Source: a bacterium (GTDB lineage Bacteria > CAIWAD01). From it: a stretch of 64,000 nucleotides of DNA. The notes beneath the pieces are model-generated. The model was given only the letters and a program-made list of their open reading frames with translations, was not told where the DNA came from and did no database searches. Below are positions 25,670 through 37,480 of this stretch, in pieces. Within the stretch, counting starts at the first letter, position 1. Every line of letters begins with the position of its first letter. Both the position numbers and the translations under genes were made by a program. Location: NCBI GenBank assembly GCA_030685015.1, contig JAUXWS010000041.1, forward strand, positions 42,478 to 106,477, read 5' to 3'.

Positions 25670-27637
25670 TCACTGACCCAGGCTCCAGGCCAATTCCGTG
25701 GCGGAGCCGGCCGGGGAGACCCGCACATAGCCCTGCATCTCCTGGTGGAGGGCGGAGCAGAAGTCGGTGCAATAGAAGGGATAGATGCCGGCCTTCTTCG
25801 GCTCCCAGCGGAGGGTGCGCGTCTCACCCGGCATGATGAGCAGCTCGGCCGTGGGGGCGCCCAGGATGGCGAAGCCGTGGGGCACGTCCCAGTCCTGCTC
25901 CAGGTTGGTGACGTGCCAGTAGACGGTGTCGCCGGCGCGGATGCCCTCGATGTTGTCCGGCGCGAAGTGGCTGCGTGAGGAACTCATGTAGACGCGCACG
26001 ACGTTGCCCTGCCGCTCCACCCGCGTCTCCTTCTCCGACTTGACGGCCTGGGGATGGGTGTTGTCCTCGATGCGGAAGAAACGGACGGACTTCTCCTTGA
26101 GCAGTTCCGCCGGGCAGGCCTGGGCGTAGTGCGGCTCGCCGATGGTCGGGAAATCCAGCAGCAGTTTCATCTTGTCACCGCTGATGTCGATCAACTGCGC
26201 GCTGTGGGCCAGTTCGGGGCCGGTGGGCAGGTAGCGGTCCTTGGTGATCTTGTTGAGGGCGACGACGTACTTGCCCCAGGGTTTGGCGCTGTTGCCGCCC
26301 GGGATGCAGAGGTGGCCGATGGAGTAGTAGGTGGGAATGCGGTCCACCACCTCCCAGGTGCCCACTTTCCACTTGACGACTTCACTGCTGATGAAGGAGG
26401 ATGTGTAGGCGTAGCCCTTGCCGTCAAATTCCGTGTGCAGCGGTCCCAGGCCCGGATCCTTCACCTCGCCGGCCATCACCGCATCGTACTTGAGGACGGG
26501 AATGCCGTCGATCTCGCCGTCGAAGGCCTTGGCCTCGATGGCGGCCAGCATCTTGCTGAAGGAATGGACCGGGATGACCGTGGCCAGCTTGCCGCCCGCC
26601 GCGATGTACTCGCCGGTGGGATCCACGTCCACGCCATGGGGCGACTTGGGCGTGGGCAGATAGTAGATGAGACCGGGGCAGTCGGCCGGATCCAACACCA
26701 GCACCGAGTTGTGGCTGGTGCTGGACGCCACGCGGGACTTCTCATCCATGCGGTTCGTCACATAGCTGGCCGGCATGGTGCGGGCCTTGCCCTGGGCCAG
26801 ATAGTCCTCGGCCTTCTTCCAGTTGACCGCCGCGATGAAGTCCTTGTCGTTCTTGGAGGCGTTCACCTCCAGCAGCGAGTTGGCCTTCTCGCTGTTGTAA
26901 CAGGTGAAGAAGGACCAGCCGTGGGAGGGGCCGCGCCCGGCGCGGGAGAGGTCGTAGTTGAAACCGGGCACGAGGATCTGGAAGGCCAGCTCCATGTGGC
27001 CGTGTTCCGGGTCCACCTTGATGAAGGAGATCGTCCCCTTGAAGTTCTCGGCGTAGCTCTTGATTGCCACGTCCGCCTGGGGCACGGGTACGCTGAAGCG
27101 CGTGGAGGCCACCACGTACTCCGTGCTCTCGGTGAGGAAGGGCGAGCCGTGGTTGCCCGCGGAGTTGGGGATCTCGATGATCTCCGCCGTCTCGAAAGTG
27201 GTGAGATCGATGCGGGCGATGCGGGGCGTATTGTTGCCGTTGATGAAGATCCAGCGGCCGTCGGGCACACCCTTGGTCTGGGAAAGCTCGGGATGGTGGG
27301 CGTCGTCCCAGGGCACGAAGCCGTGGGAGGTGTTGAACATGGCCAGGGTTTCCTCGGCGTAGCCCCAGCCCTTCTCCGGGTACTGGCTGAAGACGGCGAT
27401 GTCCTTCAGGTGGCGGCCGGAGGGCAGGCCGTAGACGGTCATGTTGCCGCTGAAGCCCCCCGAGCAGAACAGGTAGTAGTCGTCGTGGGAACCGGGCGCC
27501 ACATAGACGGCGGCCGCCGCCCCGGCGTCTCCCAACATCGCGCGGTTGCCACCGCCGCAGGAATGGAGCAGCAGGCCCGCGCCCGCCATGCAGGCCGCGG
27601 CGATCAGGGCGCTCCGCGCCAAAGAATGCTGTTTCAT
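25670..27637 (-). CDS. nosZ: Nitrous oxide reductase, clade II (atypical)
   Basis: 655 residues. It reduces N2O to N2 at a tetranuclear CuZ centre with electrons entering through CuA. CuZ ligand regions include AEETLAMFNTSHG, DAHHPE, SPHGVDVDPTG and HTEFDGKGYAYTSSF. The C-terminal cupredoxin has DVPHGFAILG and the CuA motif YCTDFCSALHQEM. The N terminus lacks a twin-arginine motif and instead shows a Sec signal ending LLLHSCGGG, possibly a lipoprotein; this and the downstream membrane gene are clade II features. The gene begins 20 bp after the cytochrome stop. Confidence 0.97.
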   Translation of the reverse strand: MKQHSLARSALIAAACMAGAGLLLHSCGGGNRAMLGDAGAAAAVYVAPGSHDDYYLFCSGGFSGNMTVYGLPSGRHLKDIAVFSQYPEKGWGYAEETLAMFNTSHGFVPWDDAHHPELSQTKGVPDGRWIFINGNNTPRIARIDLTTFETAEIIEIPNSAGNHGSPFLTESTEYVVASTRFSVPVPQADVAIKSYAENFKGTISFIKVDPEHGHMELAFQILVPGFNYDLSRAGRGPSHGWSFFTCYNSEKANSLLEVNASKNDKDFIAAVNWKKAEDYLAQGKARTMPASYVTNRMDEKSRVASSTSHNSVLVLDPADCPGLIYYLPTPKSPHGVDVDPTGEYIAAGGKLATVIPVHSFSKMLAAIEAKAFDGEIDGIPVLKYDAVMAGEVKDPGLGPLHTEFDGKGYAYTSSFISSEVVKWKVGTWEVVDRIPTYYSIGHLCIPGGNSAKPWGKYVVALNKITKDRYLPTGPELAHSAQLIDISGDKMKLLLDFPTIGEPHYAQACPAELLKEKSVRFFRIEDNTHPQAVKSEKETRVERQGNVVRVYMSSSRSHFAPDNIEGIRAGDTVYWHVTNLEQDWDVPHGFAILGAPTAELLIMPGETRTLRWEPKKAGIYPFYCTDFCSALHQEMQGYVRVSPAGSATELAWSLGQ

Positions 27638-27656
27638 GAAACCTCCCTGTGTGTGG

Positions 27657-28130
27657 TCACTGTGCGGCGCGGCTGGCGTCCTGCGCCGGATTCGAGCGGA
27701 TGTATTCGAGAACGGCCCGCGCCTCGTCCTGGCTCAGGTTCTGCTGGGCCATGGGAGCCAGGTACTCGGCGAGCAGCTTTTTGGCCTCCGGGTGGCGCCT
27801 CACCATCTCCTCGGGGTTGAGGATCATGTTGAGCACGTAGCGGGGCGAACGCCGGGAGAGGATGCCGGTCAGGTCGGGGCCGATGAAGCGCTCACCCAGC
27901 TTGTGGCAGGCCAGGCACTTGGAATCGAAGACTTCCTGGCCGCGGGCGGTCAGCGTGGCGTCCAGCTCGCCCAGGGGGCCGGGATCAACGGCGGGTCCGA
28001 TGCCGTGCTCCAGCTCGGTTGCGCTAAGGCCACCGGTCTCGGGGGAGGGGCCATCCGCCTCCTGGGGCGGCTTGGAACAGCCCATGACCAAGGCCAGGGC
28101 AACACTCAGAAAGAGATGGGTCGGGCGCAT
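27657..28130 (-). CDS. Monohaem cytochrome c lipoprotein of the nos operon
   Basis: 157 residues. Lipobox ALVMGC near residue 18 predicts membrane anchoring on the periplasmic side. One haem site KCLACHKLG (about 71-79), the helix GPDLTGILSRRSP and the distal Met in YLAPMAQQNLS are standard for class I cytochromes c. As first gene of the operon it is the likely electron donor to NosZ. The start is the ATG at 28128-28130. Confidence 0.92.
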   Translation of the reverse strand: MRPTHLFLSVALALVMGCSKPPQEADGPSPETGGLSATELEHGIGPAVDPGPLGELDATLTARGQEVFDSKCLACHKLGERFIGPDLTGILSRRSPRYVLNMILNPEEMVRRHPEAKKLLAEYLAPMAQQNLSQDEARAVLEYIRSNPAQDASRAAQ

Positions 28131-28170
28131 GGATTCTCCAGCTCGTGGTTAAATCAGGATCAACAGGTCC

Positions 28171-28200
28171 AAATTAGGCGGCTTGAAGGCGAAAAATCAA
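28171..28200 (-). promoter_or_regulatory. Candidate promoter of the nos operon
   Basis: On the minus strand TTGATT (28195-28200) and TAATTT (28171-28176) are separated by 18 bases and stand about 40 bases before the first start codon. The surrounding 28150-28210 is locally AT-rich. Both boxes are only partial matches to a sigma-70 promoter. Confidence 0.3.
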
Positions 28201-28260
28201 CACTATCAGGCAGCAGGTCCGGAATATACCCCAATTGAGTAATGAGTCTGGAGGTGGGAG

Positions 28261-29688
28261 ATGAGAGAGCCGCCGCCATCCGGACATCCTACATTTGAAG
28301 CCGGTCAAACAGAGGCGGACGTGGACTTCGCCAGCATCAATCCAGCCTCGGGGGAATGTCTGGCCCACCATGCGCCGACCACCGCGGCACAGCTGGAGGC
28401 CTCCCTTGCCTTGGCCGCCGCGGCCCAGGCGGACTGGGAGGGGCGGGGTCTGGAGGAGCGGCTGGCCGTGGCCGGACGCGCCACCGACCTGCTGCGGGCA
28501 CGCGCCCCCGCCCTGGCCGGGCTGATGGCCGACGAGATGGGCAAACCGGTGGCGCAGGGACGGGCGGAGGCGGAGAAGTGCGCCTGGGTCTGCGCGGATC
28601 TGGTGGAGCGCGCCCCCCTGGTGCTGGCCGACCAGCCGGTGGCGACCGAGGCCCGTCGCAGTCTTGTCTGTTTTCGGCCGGTGGGCCTCGTGCTGGCGAT
28701 CATGCCCTGGAACTTCCCGCTCTGGCAGGTGGTGCGGGCCGCCCTGCCGGCGCTGGCGGCGGGCAACGGCGTTCTGCTCAAGCACGCGCCCTCCACCCAG
28801 GGCTGCGCCGCGGCGCTGCTGGACCTGCTGACCGAGGCCGGCCTGCCGGCGGGCCTCATGCCCAGCCTGCGCCTCCACCCGCCGGCCATCGCCGCCCTCA
28901 TCGGGGACCGCCGGGTGGCGGCCATCACCCTTACCGGGAGCACGGCGGCCGGGCGCGCCGTGGCGGAGGCGGCGGGGCGGCACCTCAAGAAGTGCGTGCT
29001 GGAGCTGGGTGGCAGCGATCCGGCCGTGGTGCTGGACGATGCCGACCTGGAGCTGGCGGCGCGTGTGATGGTGGCCGGCCGCATGATCAACAACGGCCAG
29101 AGCTGCATCGCGGCCAAGCGCTTCATCGTGATCGAGCGCCATCGACAGGCCTTCGAGCAGCGGGTCGTCGCGCTGATGGCCGAGCACGTGGGCGAGGATC
29201 CGCGGCGGGAGTCCTGCCGCCTGGGTCCCCTGGCCCGCGCCGACCTGCGCCGGGTCCTGCACGGACAGGTGGAGCGCAGCGTGGCGGCGGGGGCGCGCCT
29301 GCTGCTGGGCGGCCGGCTCCCGGACGGCCCCGGCTTCTGGTATCCGGCCACCGTGTTGAGCGAGGTGCGGCCCGGCATGCCCGCCTTCGACGAGGAGCTG
29401 TTCGGGCCGGTGGCGGCCCTCTGCTGGGCCAAGGACGAGGAGGAGGCCCTGGCCCTGGCGAACCAGAGCGAGTTCGGCCTGGGGGCCAGTGTTTTCACGG
29501 CGGATCGGGTCCGCGGCGAGCGCATCGCCCGGGAGCGCCTGCCCGCCGGCGGAGCCTTCGTCAACGCGCTGGTCAAGTCGGATCCCCGCCTGCCCTTCGG
29601 CGGCATCCGGGACTCCGGCTACGGGCGCGAGCTGGCCGACTTCGGCCTGCGCGAGTTCGTCAACATCAAGTCGCTCTGGATCGACTGA
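28261..29688 (+). CDS. NAD(P)-dependent aldehyde dehydrogenase, succinate-semialdehyde dehydrogenase-like
   Basis: 475 residues of the ALDH superfamily, non-acylating. [20 protein letters not shown] binds the cofactor, [17 protein letters not shown] contains the general base Glu, and [12 protein letters not shown] holds the catalytic Cys282. [20 protein letters not shown] at the C terminus is typical of GabD/Sad-type succinate-semialdehyde dehydrogenases. No GABA transaminase gene is near, so the substrate remains open. The ATG follows GGAGGTGGGAG; the gene diverges from the nos operon. Confidence 0.9.
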   Translation: MREPPPSGHPTFEAGQTEADVDFASINPASGECLAHHAPTTAAQLEASLALAAAAQADWEGRGLEERLAVAGRATDLLRARAPALAGLMADEMGKPVAQGRAEAEKCAWVCADLVERAPLVLADQPVATEARRSLVCFRPVGLVLAIMPWNFPLWQVVRAALPALAAGNGVLLKHAPSTQGCAAALLDLLTEAGLPAGLMPSLRLHPPAIAALIGDRRVAAITLTGSTAAGRAVAEAAGRHLKKCVLELGGSDPAVVLDDADLELAARVMVAGRMINNGQSCIAAKRFIVIERHRQAFEQRVVALMAEHVGEDPRRESCRLGPLARADLRRVLHGQVERSVAAGARLLLGGRLPDGPGFWYPATVLSEVRPGMPAFDEELFGPVAALCWAKDEEEALALANQSEFGLGASVFTADRVRGERIARERLPAGGAFVNALVKSDPRLPFGGIRDSGYGRELADFGLREFVNIKSLWID

Positions 29689-29702
29689 ACGAGGAGGCAC
29701 CG

Positions 29703-30443
29703 ATGCACAAGCTGGTCCTGTTGCGCCACGGACAGAGTGGCTGGAACCTGGAGAATCGCTTCACGGGCTGGACGGACATCGACCTGTCTCCCCAGGGGCT
29801 GACAGAGGCCGCCGAGGCCGGCCAGGAATTGAAGAAGGAGGGCCTCGTCTTCGACCTGGCCTACACCTCGGTGCTGAAGCGGGCCATCCGCACCCTGTGG
29901 ATCACGCTGGACCAAATGGACCTGATGTGGATCCCGGTGATGCGCAGCTGGCGCCTGAACGAGCGCCACTACGGCGCCCTGCAGGGCCTCAACAAGATCG
30001 AGATGGTGGAGCGCCACGGGAAGGAGCAGGTGCAGATCTGGCGCCGCTCCTTCGACACGCCGCCCCCCGCCCTTGGCGTGGACGATCCGCGCCACCCGCG
30101 CTTCGATCCCCGCTATGCCGGAGTCCCCGCCGCCGAGCTGCCCGCCACCGAATCGCTCAAGGAGACGATCGCCCGCTTCCTGCCGCTCTGGAACGGGGAG
30201 ATCGCCCCCGCCATCCGCGCCGGAAAGCGCGTGCTCATCACGGCCCACGGCAACAGCCTGCGGGCGCTGGTCAAGCATCTGGACGGCATCGACGAAAAAG
30301 AGATCACGGGCCTCAACATCCCCACCGGCATTCCCCTCCTCTATGAATTGGACAAGGACCTGAACCCCCTGGACAAGCGCTACCTGGGCGACCCCGAGGC
30401 TGCGCTCCGCGCCGCGGAGGCCGTCGCCAAGCAGACCGGATGA
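29703..30443 (+). CDS. gpmA: 2,3-bisphosphoglycerate-dependent phosphoglycerate mutase
   Basis: 246 residues, the standard length. [20 protein letters not shown] has the phosphorylated His9, [18 protein letters not shown] the substrate loop and [18 protein letters not shown] the second catalytic His. It interconverts 3- and 2-phosphoglycerate in glycolysis. It lies 14 bp after the aldehyde dehydrogenase and its TGA overlaps the ATG of the large regulator, so the three are probably co-transcribed. Confidence 0.97.
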   Translation: MHKLVLLRHGQSGWNLENRFTGWTDIDLSPQGLTEAAEAGQELKKEGLVFDLAYTSVLKRAIRTLWITLDQMDLMWIPVMRSWRLNERHYGALQGLNKIEMVERHGKEQVQIWRRSFDTPPPALGVDDPRHPRFDPRYAGVPAAELPATESLKETIARFLPLWNGEIAPAIRAGKRVLITAHGNSLRALVKHLDGIDEKEITGLNIPTGIPLLYELDKDLNPLDKRYLGDPEAALRAAEAVAKQTG

Positions 30444-33400
30444 GGGCCGTCCCCCGCCTGCCCGGCCGCGCGGCTCTCCTGGATCGGCTGACGCAGCACG
30501 TCGACGACCCGACCATCCGCCTGGCGGTGTTGACGGGGCCGGCCGGCATCGGCAAGAGCGCGCTGCTGCAGGCCCTGGAGGCGCGCCTGGACAGTGCCGT
30601 GCTTTGGCTGGACCACTCCTGCCGTCCCCACGATGCCGGTCCGGGCGGCGCCCTGGGAGGCTTGCTGGGCCGCCTCAGCCTCCGGCTCACGCCGGCCGAG
30701 CTGGGACAACTGCACGATGATCCCGGCCTGTCCCGCCTGTCGGGAGCCGGTTTCGCCTGGGCCTGGACAAGGATTGCGGCGGCGCCGGCACCGGACGGCC
30801 ACCTTTCCTCTCTGGAGGAGCTGGCCGGACTGCTGGACCGCCTGGGCCGCCTGCGCCCCCTCGTCCTGGTCCTGGACGATCTGCACCACATGGACGAGGC
30901 CAGCCGCTGCCTGATCGAAGGCCTGCTGGCCCACCCCGCCCTTGACGAGTCACGGCTCACGCTGCTGGCCGCCTGCCGCGACCTGACGGCCCTCTCCTTC
31001 ATCGAGGACTGGCGGCGGCTGCTGGAGGGCGAGCCAGGCTTGACCTGCCTGGATGTGACGCCCCTGAACGAGACGGGATTGACGGAGCTGGTGGCCCGCG
31101 AATTGGACGACAGCGCGCCCCCGGCGCTGCCGGCCTTGTTGTCCGAGCTGATGACGCACAGCGCCGGCCTGCCCTTCCTTGCCCTCAACCTGCTGCGGGA
31201 GGCCCGCCGTTCCGGCCTGGTGCGCGCCACGCCGGTCGGTTGGCAGGCCGCCTCCATCGCGCCCCTGGTGCATGGTGCGGCGGGGAGCCTGAATGAGGCC
31301 CTGGCCGGCACCCTGCTGGCGCGCCGCCCCCAATCCCGCTTCCTGCTGACGTGGTTGGAGGCGGCGGGACATCCGGCCCCCCTCGACGTCCTCCACGGCA
31401 TTCCCGCCGCGGTGGACTGGGAGGAGCTGGCCGGCGAGCTGCATGGCCAGGGCGTGGTGCGCCACGATGAGGAGGCCGGCGGCTGGGTCCTGGCCCACGA
31501 CCTGTGGGCGGTAGCGGTGCGACATCTGCTCCAGCCGGAGGAGCGACGCGCCTTCCTGCTGGAGGTGGCGAATCGCCTGGACGGCCCGGAGGCCGTCCGG
31601 CGCCTGCTGAGGGCGGAGCTGCTCTGCCGGATCCGGGAGGAGGACGCGGACGGCGACGGAGGGCTGCGGACCGGCGCCGCCGGGCTGATCGCCGGCCTGT
31701 TGGAAGACGGAGGCGGCGCCTCGCCCGATCTCCAACTGCGTCTGGCCGAGCGCCTGTCGACTCTGGCGGAGGACAAGGACCACTACAATCTGGCCATCCG
31801 CGTCCTGCTTGAGACCCATCAGCGCCTGGGCAGCGCCAACGGATTGGCGGACTGGCTGGAGCGGGCCGACCCGCGGCGCTTGTCGGGGGAGACGCGTCTG
31901 CTCTGGCTGCGGCTCATGCCCCGCGCCTTCACCATCCGCGGACGGCTCGCGGAATTGCCGCCCTGGCTGGATCGCATGGAGGCGACACCGGATCTGGAGC
32001 CGGCCGAGCAAGCCACCCTGGTGCTGGCCCGCCTGCAGCGCCGTTATGCCGCGTCCGACTGGGAAGGGGCGGCGGCGGAGTTCGACCGCCTCGAGCGCTT
32101 GGCGACCCTGCCCGGCCAGCGGGACTGGGGCCGCTGCCTGCGCTGGATGATGCCCGCCACGCCGGACGACCCCCTGGCCCGCTTCGCCGGCCTGGAGCGG
32201 GAGTTGGCGGCCCGGGGCGGCCAGCTGGACGACACCCAGCTGCTCGCCATCCATTTCGAGCTGCAGAGCCTGGCCCACATCTCCGGCCGGCGCGATCTGA
32301 TGAAGCCGCACCACGACCGCATGGTGGAGATCTCCGGCCGGGCGCCGGCCCCCAGCCTCCGCCTGCAGCGGGAGCGGCATGCCCGCGTGCTGGCCATGGC
32401 CGGGCGCTGGAGCGAGGCGGAGCAGATCCTCCGCGACAACCTCGACCATGCCCTGCGCCACGGGGAACGCGCCCTGGCCACTGAGACCGCATTGACCCTG
32501 ATCAACCTGCTGCGCCAGCAGCGGCGGCTGGCCGACGCCCTGGCCGTGTCGGAGCTTCTGACGGAGGAGGTGGCGGGGCCGGGAAACTCCTATGCCCACA
32601 AGGCCTTGCGGCTGACCGCGCTTTCCCTTCTTTGGCGCCTGCACCGGACCCGCGAGGCGGCCGTCCTGCTGGAACACCTGGAGGGCGACCTGGGGGAGGA
32701 GGCTTCCCGCGAGTTGTGCCTGTCGCTGGGCTATTGCCGCGCCATGGTCCGCCTCCAGGAGGCGGAGGCGGGGGGGGATTGGCGCGCAGCCGGCGAAGCG
32801 GCGCAGGCGATGGTCGATTTCTATGCCACGCTGGGTCGCACCGACACGGAGGCCCTGCAGTTCGCCATCATCCGCGACCGGGCGGATGCCCGCCGCGGTC
32901 TGCTGGATGCCGGCCGGCGAGCCGCGGACTGGCTCCCCGCCGTCGAGACGGCCCGCGCCCGCAACGAGTTCGATCTGGTGCGCTTCATGACGCAGATCGG
33001 CGAACTGGCCCTTGACAGCGGCGAGCCCGCGGTGGCGGCCCGACTGGTGGACGAGCTGCTTCAGGTGGAGCGCGACGAGGAGCTGACGGCGGCCTTCCGT
33101 GTGTCCGTGGCCGAGCGCGACGGTCGGCGGGAGGAGGCCGCCCTGGCCCTCCTCGAAACCGCTTGTCACGCCCGGCGGCGCGGGCAGGACGGCCTGCTCA
33201 CGCACCTGTCCGGCCGCTTTCCCGGGTTGACGGCCTGGCCCTTGCCCGACGCCCTGCCCGCGCCGACGCTTTGCCTGTGGGCCTGGACGCTGGCGGAATG
33301 GCTGGGGGCCGGGTTGGCCATCAGCCTGCCCGGCTTGGTGGTGGACAACGACGGATGGGAGGACTTCGTCCGCGCGACGCTGGCGGACTGCGCGGTGCGA

Positions 33401-34093
33401 CGCGATCACCTGACGACGGCGGAGGCGGCGCGACTGGACAAGGAGCTGGCACGCCTGCGCGCCTGGCTGGATCGGCAGGGCGGGCGCGATCCCGGCCTGC
33501 GCCTGCAGCTGCTGGGTGGGCCGCGTCTGTGGCTGGGCGAGGGGGAGCTGGACGCCGCCCGCCTGCGGACCCGGGTGGGGCTGGAGCTGCTTGCCCTGTT
33601 GGCCGTGCGAGCCTGGCAGGGCCGTGGGCTCATGACGCGGGAAGAGATCCTGGCGGCGATGACCATGGGTGGCCGGCCCGTGCTGGGGGATGGCAGCCTG
33701 CGCGTGGTGGTCAGCCGCCTGCGCAAGGCGCTGCAGCCAATCTCAGCCGAGCTGTTTCAGCACACGGAGCGCCAGGGCTACGCCCTGGGCGGCCACCTGC
33801 CGCTGGATGTCCAGGACTTCGAGCGGGCCTGGACGCAAGCCCAGACGGCCCTGCGCGGCAGGCGGCGGGCGGAGGCGGCCCGCTGTCTGGACACCTGCCT
33901 CGGCCTCTACCGCGGCCCCTTCCTGCCGGGCGGATCCGCCTGGACGGAGCCCCTGCGGGCGCACTTCGAGCAGCGTTTCATGGCGGCGGCCACGGAGCGG
34001 TTGAAGCTGCTCGACGATCAGGAGGAGGCCCGCCGCGAGCTGCTGGCCCGCTTGCGCAACCAGCGGCCGGAACTGGCGGAGTTCCTGGCCTGA
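30440..34093 (+). CDS. Large ATPase-BTAD transcriptional regulator (SARP/LAL-like)
   Basis: 1217 residues. An N-terminal AAA/STAND ATPase has Walker [12 protein letters not shown] (33-43) and Walker [16 protein letters not shown] long helical middle part (about 380-1000) looks like TPR-type repeats. The C terminus has an OmpR-like winged helix ([15 protein letters not shown] ... [13 protein letters not shown]) followed by a bacterial transcriptional activator domain ([28 protein letters not shown]). DNA-binding plus BTAD at the C terminus behind the ATPase is the reverse of AfsR. It likely senses a ligand and activates nearby or unlinked genes; target unknown. The start overlaps the gpmA stop (ATGA). 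Confidence 0.85.
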   Translation: MRAVPRLPGRAALLDRLTQHVDDPTIRLAVLTGPAGIGKSALLQALEARLDSAVLWLDHSCRPHDAGPGGALGGLLGRLSLRLTPAELGQLHDDPGLSRLSGAGFAWAWTRIAAAPAPDGHLSSLEELAGLLDRLGRLRPLVLVLDDLHHMDEASRCLIEGLLAHPALDESRLTLLAACRDLTALSFIEDWRRLLEGEPGLTCLDVTPLNETGLTELVARELDDSAPPALPALLSELMTHSAGLPFLALNLLREARRSGLVRATPVGWQAASIAPLVHGAAGSLNEALAGTLLARRPQSRFLLTWLEAAGHPAPLDVLHGIPAAVDWEELAGELHGQGVVRHDEEAGGWVLAHDLWAVAVRHLLQPEERRAFLLEVANRLDGPEAVRRLLRAELLCRIREEDADGDGGLRTGAAGLIAGLLEDGGGASPDLQLRLAERLSTLAEDKDHYNLAIRVLLETHQRLGSANGLADWLERADPRRLSGETRLLWLRLMPRAFTIRGRLAELPPWLDRMEATPDLEPAEQATLVLARLQRRYAASDWEGAAAEFDRLERLATLPGQRDWGRCLRWMMPATPDDPLARFAGLERELAARGGQLDDTQLLAIHFELQSLAHISGRRDLMKPHHDRMVEISGRAPAPSLRLQRERHARVLAMAGRWSEAEQILRDNLDHALRHGERALATETALTLINLLRQQRRLADALAVSELLTEEVAGPGNSYAHKALRLTALSLLWRLHRTREAAVLLEHLEGDLGEEASRELCLSLGYCRAMVRLQEAEAGGDWRAAGEAAQAMVDFYATLGRTDTEALQFAIIRDRADARRGLLDAGRRAADWLPAVETARARNEFDLVRFMTQIGELALDSGEPAVAARLVDELLQVERDEELTAAFRVSVAERDGRREEAALALLETACHARRRGQDGLLTHLSGRFPGLTAWPLPDALPAPTLCLWAWTLAEWLGAGLAISLPGLVVDNDGWEDFVRATLADCAVRRDHLTTAEAARLDKELARLRAWLDRQGGRDPGLRLQLLGGPRLWLGEGELDAARLRTRVGLELLALLAVRAWQGRGLMTREEILAAMTMGGRPVLGDGSLRVVVSRLRKALQPISAELFQHTERQGYALGGHLPLDVQDFERAWTQAQTALRGRRRAEAARCLDTCLGLYRGPFLPGGSAWTEPLRAHFEQRFMAAATERLKLLDDQEEARRELLARLRNQRPELAEFLA

Positions 34094-34149
34094 CACGACC
34101 GGCGTCGGGATCGAAACTCGAATCAGATCATGGGTGAGGGGGAGTCGGC

Positions 34150-34748
34150 ATGGCGCTGGTGATCAAGCAGGCGGATTTCCTCATCAGTGTGGCCGACCCC
34201 GCCCGGCTGCCGGAGCCGGCCTGGCCGGAGATCGTCTTCGCCGGACGCTCCAACGTGGGCAAGAGCAGCCTGATCAACCTGCTGCTGGGCCGCAGAGCGC
34301 TGGCCAAGGTCTCGGCCGCCCCCGGCAAGACGAGGCTGGTCAACTACTTCATCGTCAACGAGACGCTCTACTTCGTCGATCTCCCCGGCTATGGCTACGC
34401 CAAGACCAGCCAGGAGCTTCGCCGGGAGTGGGGCGTGCTCATCGAGCGCTACCTGCTAACGGCGCGGACCCGCCTGGTCGTGCAGCTGCTCGACATCCGC
34501 CACACCCCCACCCGGCAGGACCTGGACAGCCTGGCCTGGCTTTGCCACAACATGGTGCCGGTGGTGGTGGTGCTGACCAAGGCGGACAAGCTGGGGCGCC
34601 AGGCCCAGCGCGAGGCGCTGCTGGGCATGAAACAGCGCCTTCATTCCCTTCCCATTCTCCAGATTCTGACCAGTTCGGTGCGGGCCCGCAGCGGCAGGGA
34701 CGATCTGCTGGGCTTCCTGGGCGCCTGGCTCAAGAAAGGACACGCGAG

Positions 34749-34752
<4 letters not shown>
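34150..34752 (+). CDS. engB: Ribosome biogenesis GTPase EngB/YsxC
   Basis: 200 residues. G1 GRSNVGKSSLIN, G2/G3 PGKTRLVNYF and FVDLPGYGYAK, G4 LTKADKLG and G5 SSVRARSG are all present in the EngB spacing. EngB assists late assembly of the large ribosomal subunit and is usually essential. GGGGGAGT precedes the ATG. Its stop overlaps the GTG of the next gene (GTGA), opening a tightly coupled run of envelope genes. Confidence 0.96.
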
Positions 34753-35741
<989 letters not shown>

Positions 35742-35742
35742 G

Positions 35743-36627
35743 ATGGCCACCCTCCTGACGCCCGAGCGCATCGCCCGGCTGCGCAGCCTGGACCTGATCG
35801 CGCGGCACGTGGTGGAGGGCTTCATCACGGGCCTCCACCGCTCCCCCTACCACGGCTTCAGCGTGGAGTTCAGCGAGCACCGGCCCTATCAGCGCGGGGA
35901 CGAGATCCGCCACATCGACTGGCGGCTCTTCGCACGCAGCGAGCGCTTCCAGGTCAAGCAGTACGAGGAGGAGACGAACCTGCGCTGCTACGTGCTGCTC
36001 GACGGCAGCGCTTCCATGGGCTTCGGCAGCGCGGGCGTGACCAAGTTCACCTGGGCCTCCATCCTGGCCGCCGCCCTCATGTACCTCATGGTGCGCCAGC
36101 AGGACGCGGTGGGCCTCGCCCTCTTCGACGAGGAGCTGCGCCGCCTCATCCCGCCACGCAGCACGCGGGGCCATCTGCGCCTGCTGCTCCACGAGCTGGA
36201 GCATTGGCAGCCCTCCGGCGGCACCCGCACCGAAGCCACCCTCCACCGCATGGCGGAATCGCTCAAGCGCCGCGGCCTCGTCATTCTCATCAGCGACCTC
36301 TACGACGAGGAGAGCGCCGTGCTGCGCGGCCTCAAGCACTTCCGCCACCAGGGCCACGAGGTGATCGTCTTCCAACCCCTCGACCCGGCGGAGTTGGACT
36401 TCTCCCGCTTCGACGGGGGTCGCTTCCGCGACATGGAGAGCGGCGCCGAGCTGTCCGCCGACCCCCGCCTCGTGGCGGCCGAGGTGAACCGCCAGGTGGC
36501 CACCTTTGTGCGGAGCCTGCGCTCCCGCTGCCTGGGGGAGGGTATCGATTTTGCCACCTTGAGCACAGGCCGCGCCGTGGACCACGCCCTGCTCGAGTAC
36601 CTGATCAAGCGGCGGCGCATGGCATGA
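35743..36627 (+). CDS. DUF58 domain protein
   Basis: 294 residues. FSEHRPYQRGDEIRHIDWRL and ARSERFQVKQYEEETNL are the DUF58 core, followed by a VWA-like segment CYVLLDGSASMGFGS with an intact DxSxS metal site. DUF58 proteins are regular partners of MoxR ATPases, probably in envelope assembly or stress response; biochemical role unproven. No membrane anchor is visible. The start lies one base after the moxR stop. Confidence 0.93.
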   Translation: MATLLTPERIARLRSLDLIARHVVEGFITGLHRSPYHGFSVEFSEHRPYQRGDEIRHIDWRLFARSERFQVKQYEEETNLRCYVLLDGSASMGFGSAGVTKFTWASILAAALMYLMVRQQDAVGLALFDEELRRLIPPRSTRGHLRLLLHELEHWQPSGGTRTEATLHRMAESLKRRGLVILISDLYDEESAVLRGLKHFRHQGHEVIVFQPLDPAELDFSRFDGGRFRDMESGAELSADPRLVAAEVNRQVATFVRSLRSRCLGEGIDFATLSTGRAVDHALLEYLIKRRRMA

Positions 36628-36673
36628 GGGGATCCGCCCGCCTGTCCGGCCGGGCCACGTTGATCGAAGGGAC

Positions 36674-37480
36674 ATGTCGCCTATCCTGCAACACCTGGAA
36701 TCCCGTCGCCTGCTGAGGGACGCCGCCTGGGTCGCCGCCCTGGCGGCCCTGCTCTGGAGTCCCCTGCCCGAGATCATCCTGGGGCACTGGCTGCAGCTGG
36801 GCAACGCGGGGCGCCCGGAGACGGGCCGCGCCCACGATCGGCTCGACCTGCTGCAGGAGAGCGACAGCCAGGCCGTCGTGCGCAGCACCGTCATCGAGCA
36901 TGAGAAAGTGGAGCGCGCGCGGGTCGTGACCCTGGGGCAGATGCGACAGCATTTGACGCGCAACCCGGAACTCGACATGGGGCTGGCCGCCTTTCGCGAG
37001 TTCTACGGGAGCCTCACCGCTTGGCAGCAGGACCAGATCATCCCGCCCGACGACCTCTCGCACCTGACGCGACGCGGGCTGGCCCAGGTGCTGGTCACCC
37101 GCCATGGACCGCATGCCCGCTTCGCCTTCCTGGACGAGAGCCACAACCGCCTGGCCGGAGCCGAGGCCGACCTGCTGCAGCTGCAGGTCCTGCCCCTTGG
37201 CCTCAGTCCGGTGGCGCCGGCGGACACGGCGGAGGCCCTGCGTGATCCCGCCTTGGCGGAGGTGGGCTCCGGCCAGGAGGAGGCTGGTCTGGTGCCCGGC
37301 CATCGCGAGCTGCTCAAGCGGTTGCGCCTCCTGCCCGGACTGGCCGTGGCCCGGGTCTGGCAGGTGGAGGGCCGCATCGTGCTGCTGGAAGTGGCCGCCG
37401 CCGGCCGCCGCCAGTGGCTGCGTCCCGCCGGCGTGGCCCAGACCTACATGGACAAGAACGGCCGGGAGCTGGGCCCGTGA
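36674..37480 (+). CDS. Membrane-anchored hypothetical protein between DUF58 and PBP genes
   Basis: 268 residues with a single N-terminal membrane helix (about 17-35, AAWVAALAALLWSPLPEIIL) and a mainly periplasmic remainder. No motif is recognisable. The stretch GLAAFREFYGSLTAWQQDQI and the C-terminal VARVWQVEGRIVLLEVAAAG look like a compact alpha/beta domain. Because it lies in the DUF58-PBP run and its stop overlaps the PBP start as GTGA, a role in envelope synthesis is plausible but not shown. Confidence 0.7.
   Translation: MSPILQHLESRRLLRDAAWVAALAALLWSPLPEIILGHWLQLGNAGRPETGRAHDRLDLLQESDSQAVVRSTVIEHEKVERARVVTLGQMRQHLTRNPELDMGLAAFREFYGSLTAWQQDQIIPPDDLSHLTRRGLAQVLVTRHGPHARFAFLDESHNRLAGAEADLLQLQVLPLGLSPVAPADTAEALRDPALAEVGSGQEEAGLVPGHRELLKRLRLLPGLAVARVWQVEGRIVLLEVAAAGRRQWLRPAGVAQTYMDKNGRELGP

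Noticed and set aside
28149-28163. FNR/DNR-like box (TTGAT-CCTG-ATTTA on the minus strand) ahead of the nos operon
   Set aside because: Only one half-site is good and the site lies about 19-33 bases before the start codon, too close for an activator site.
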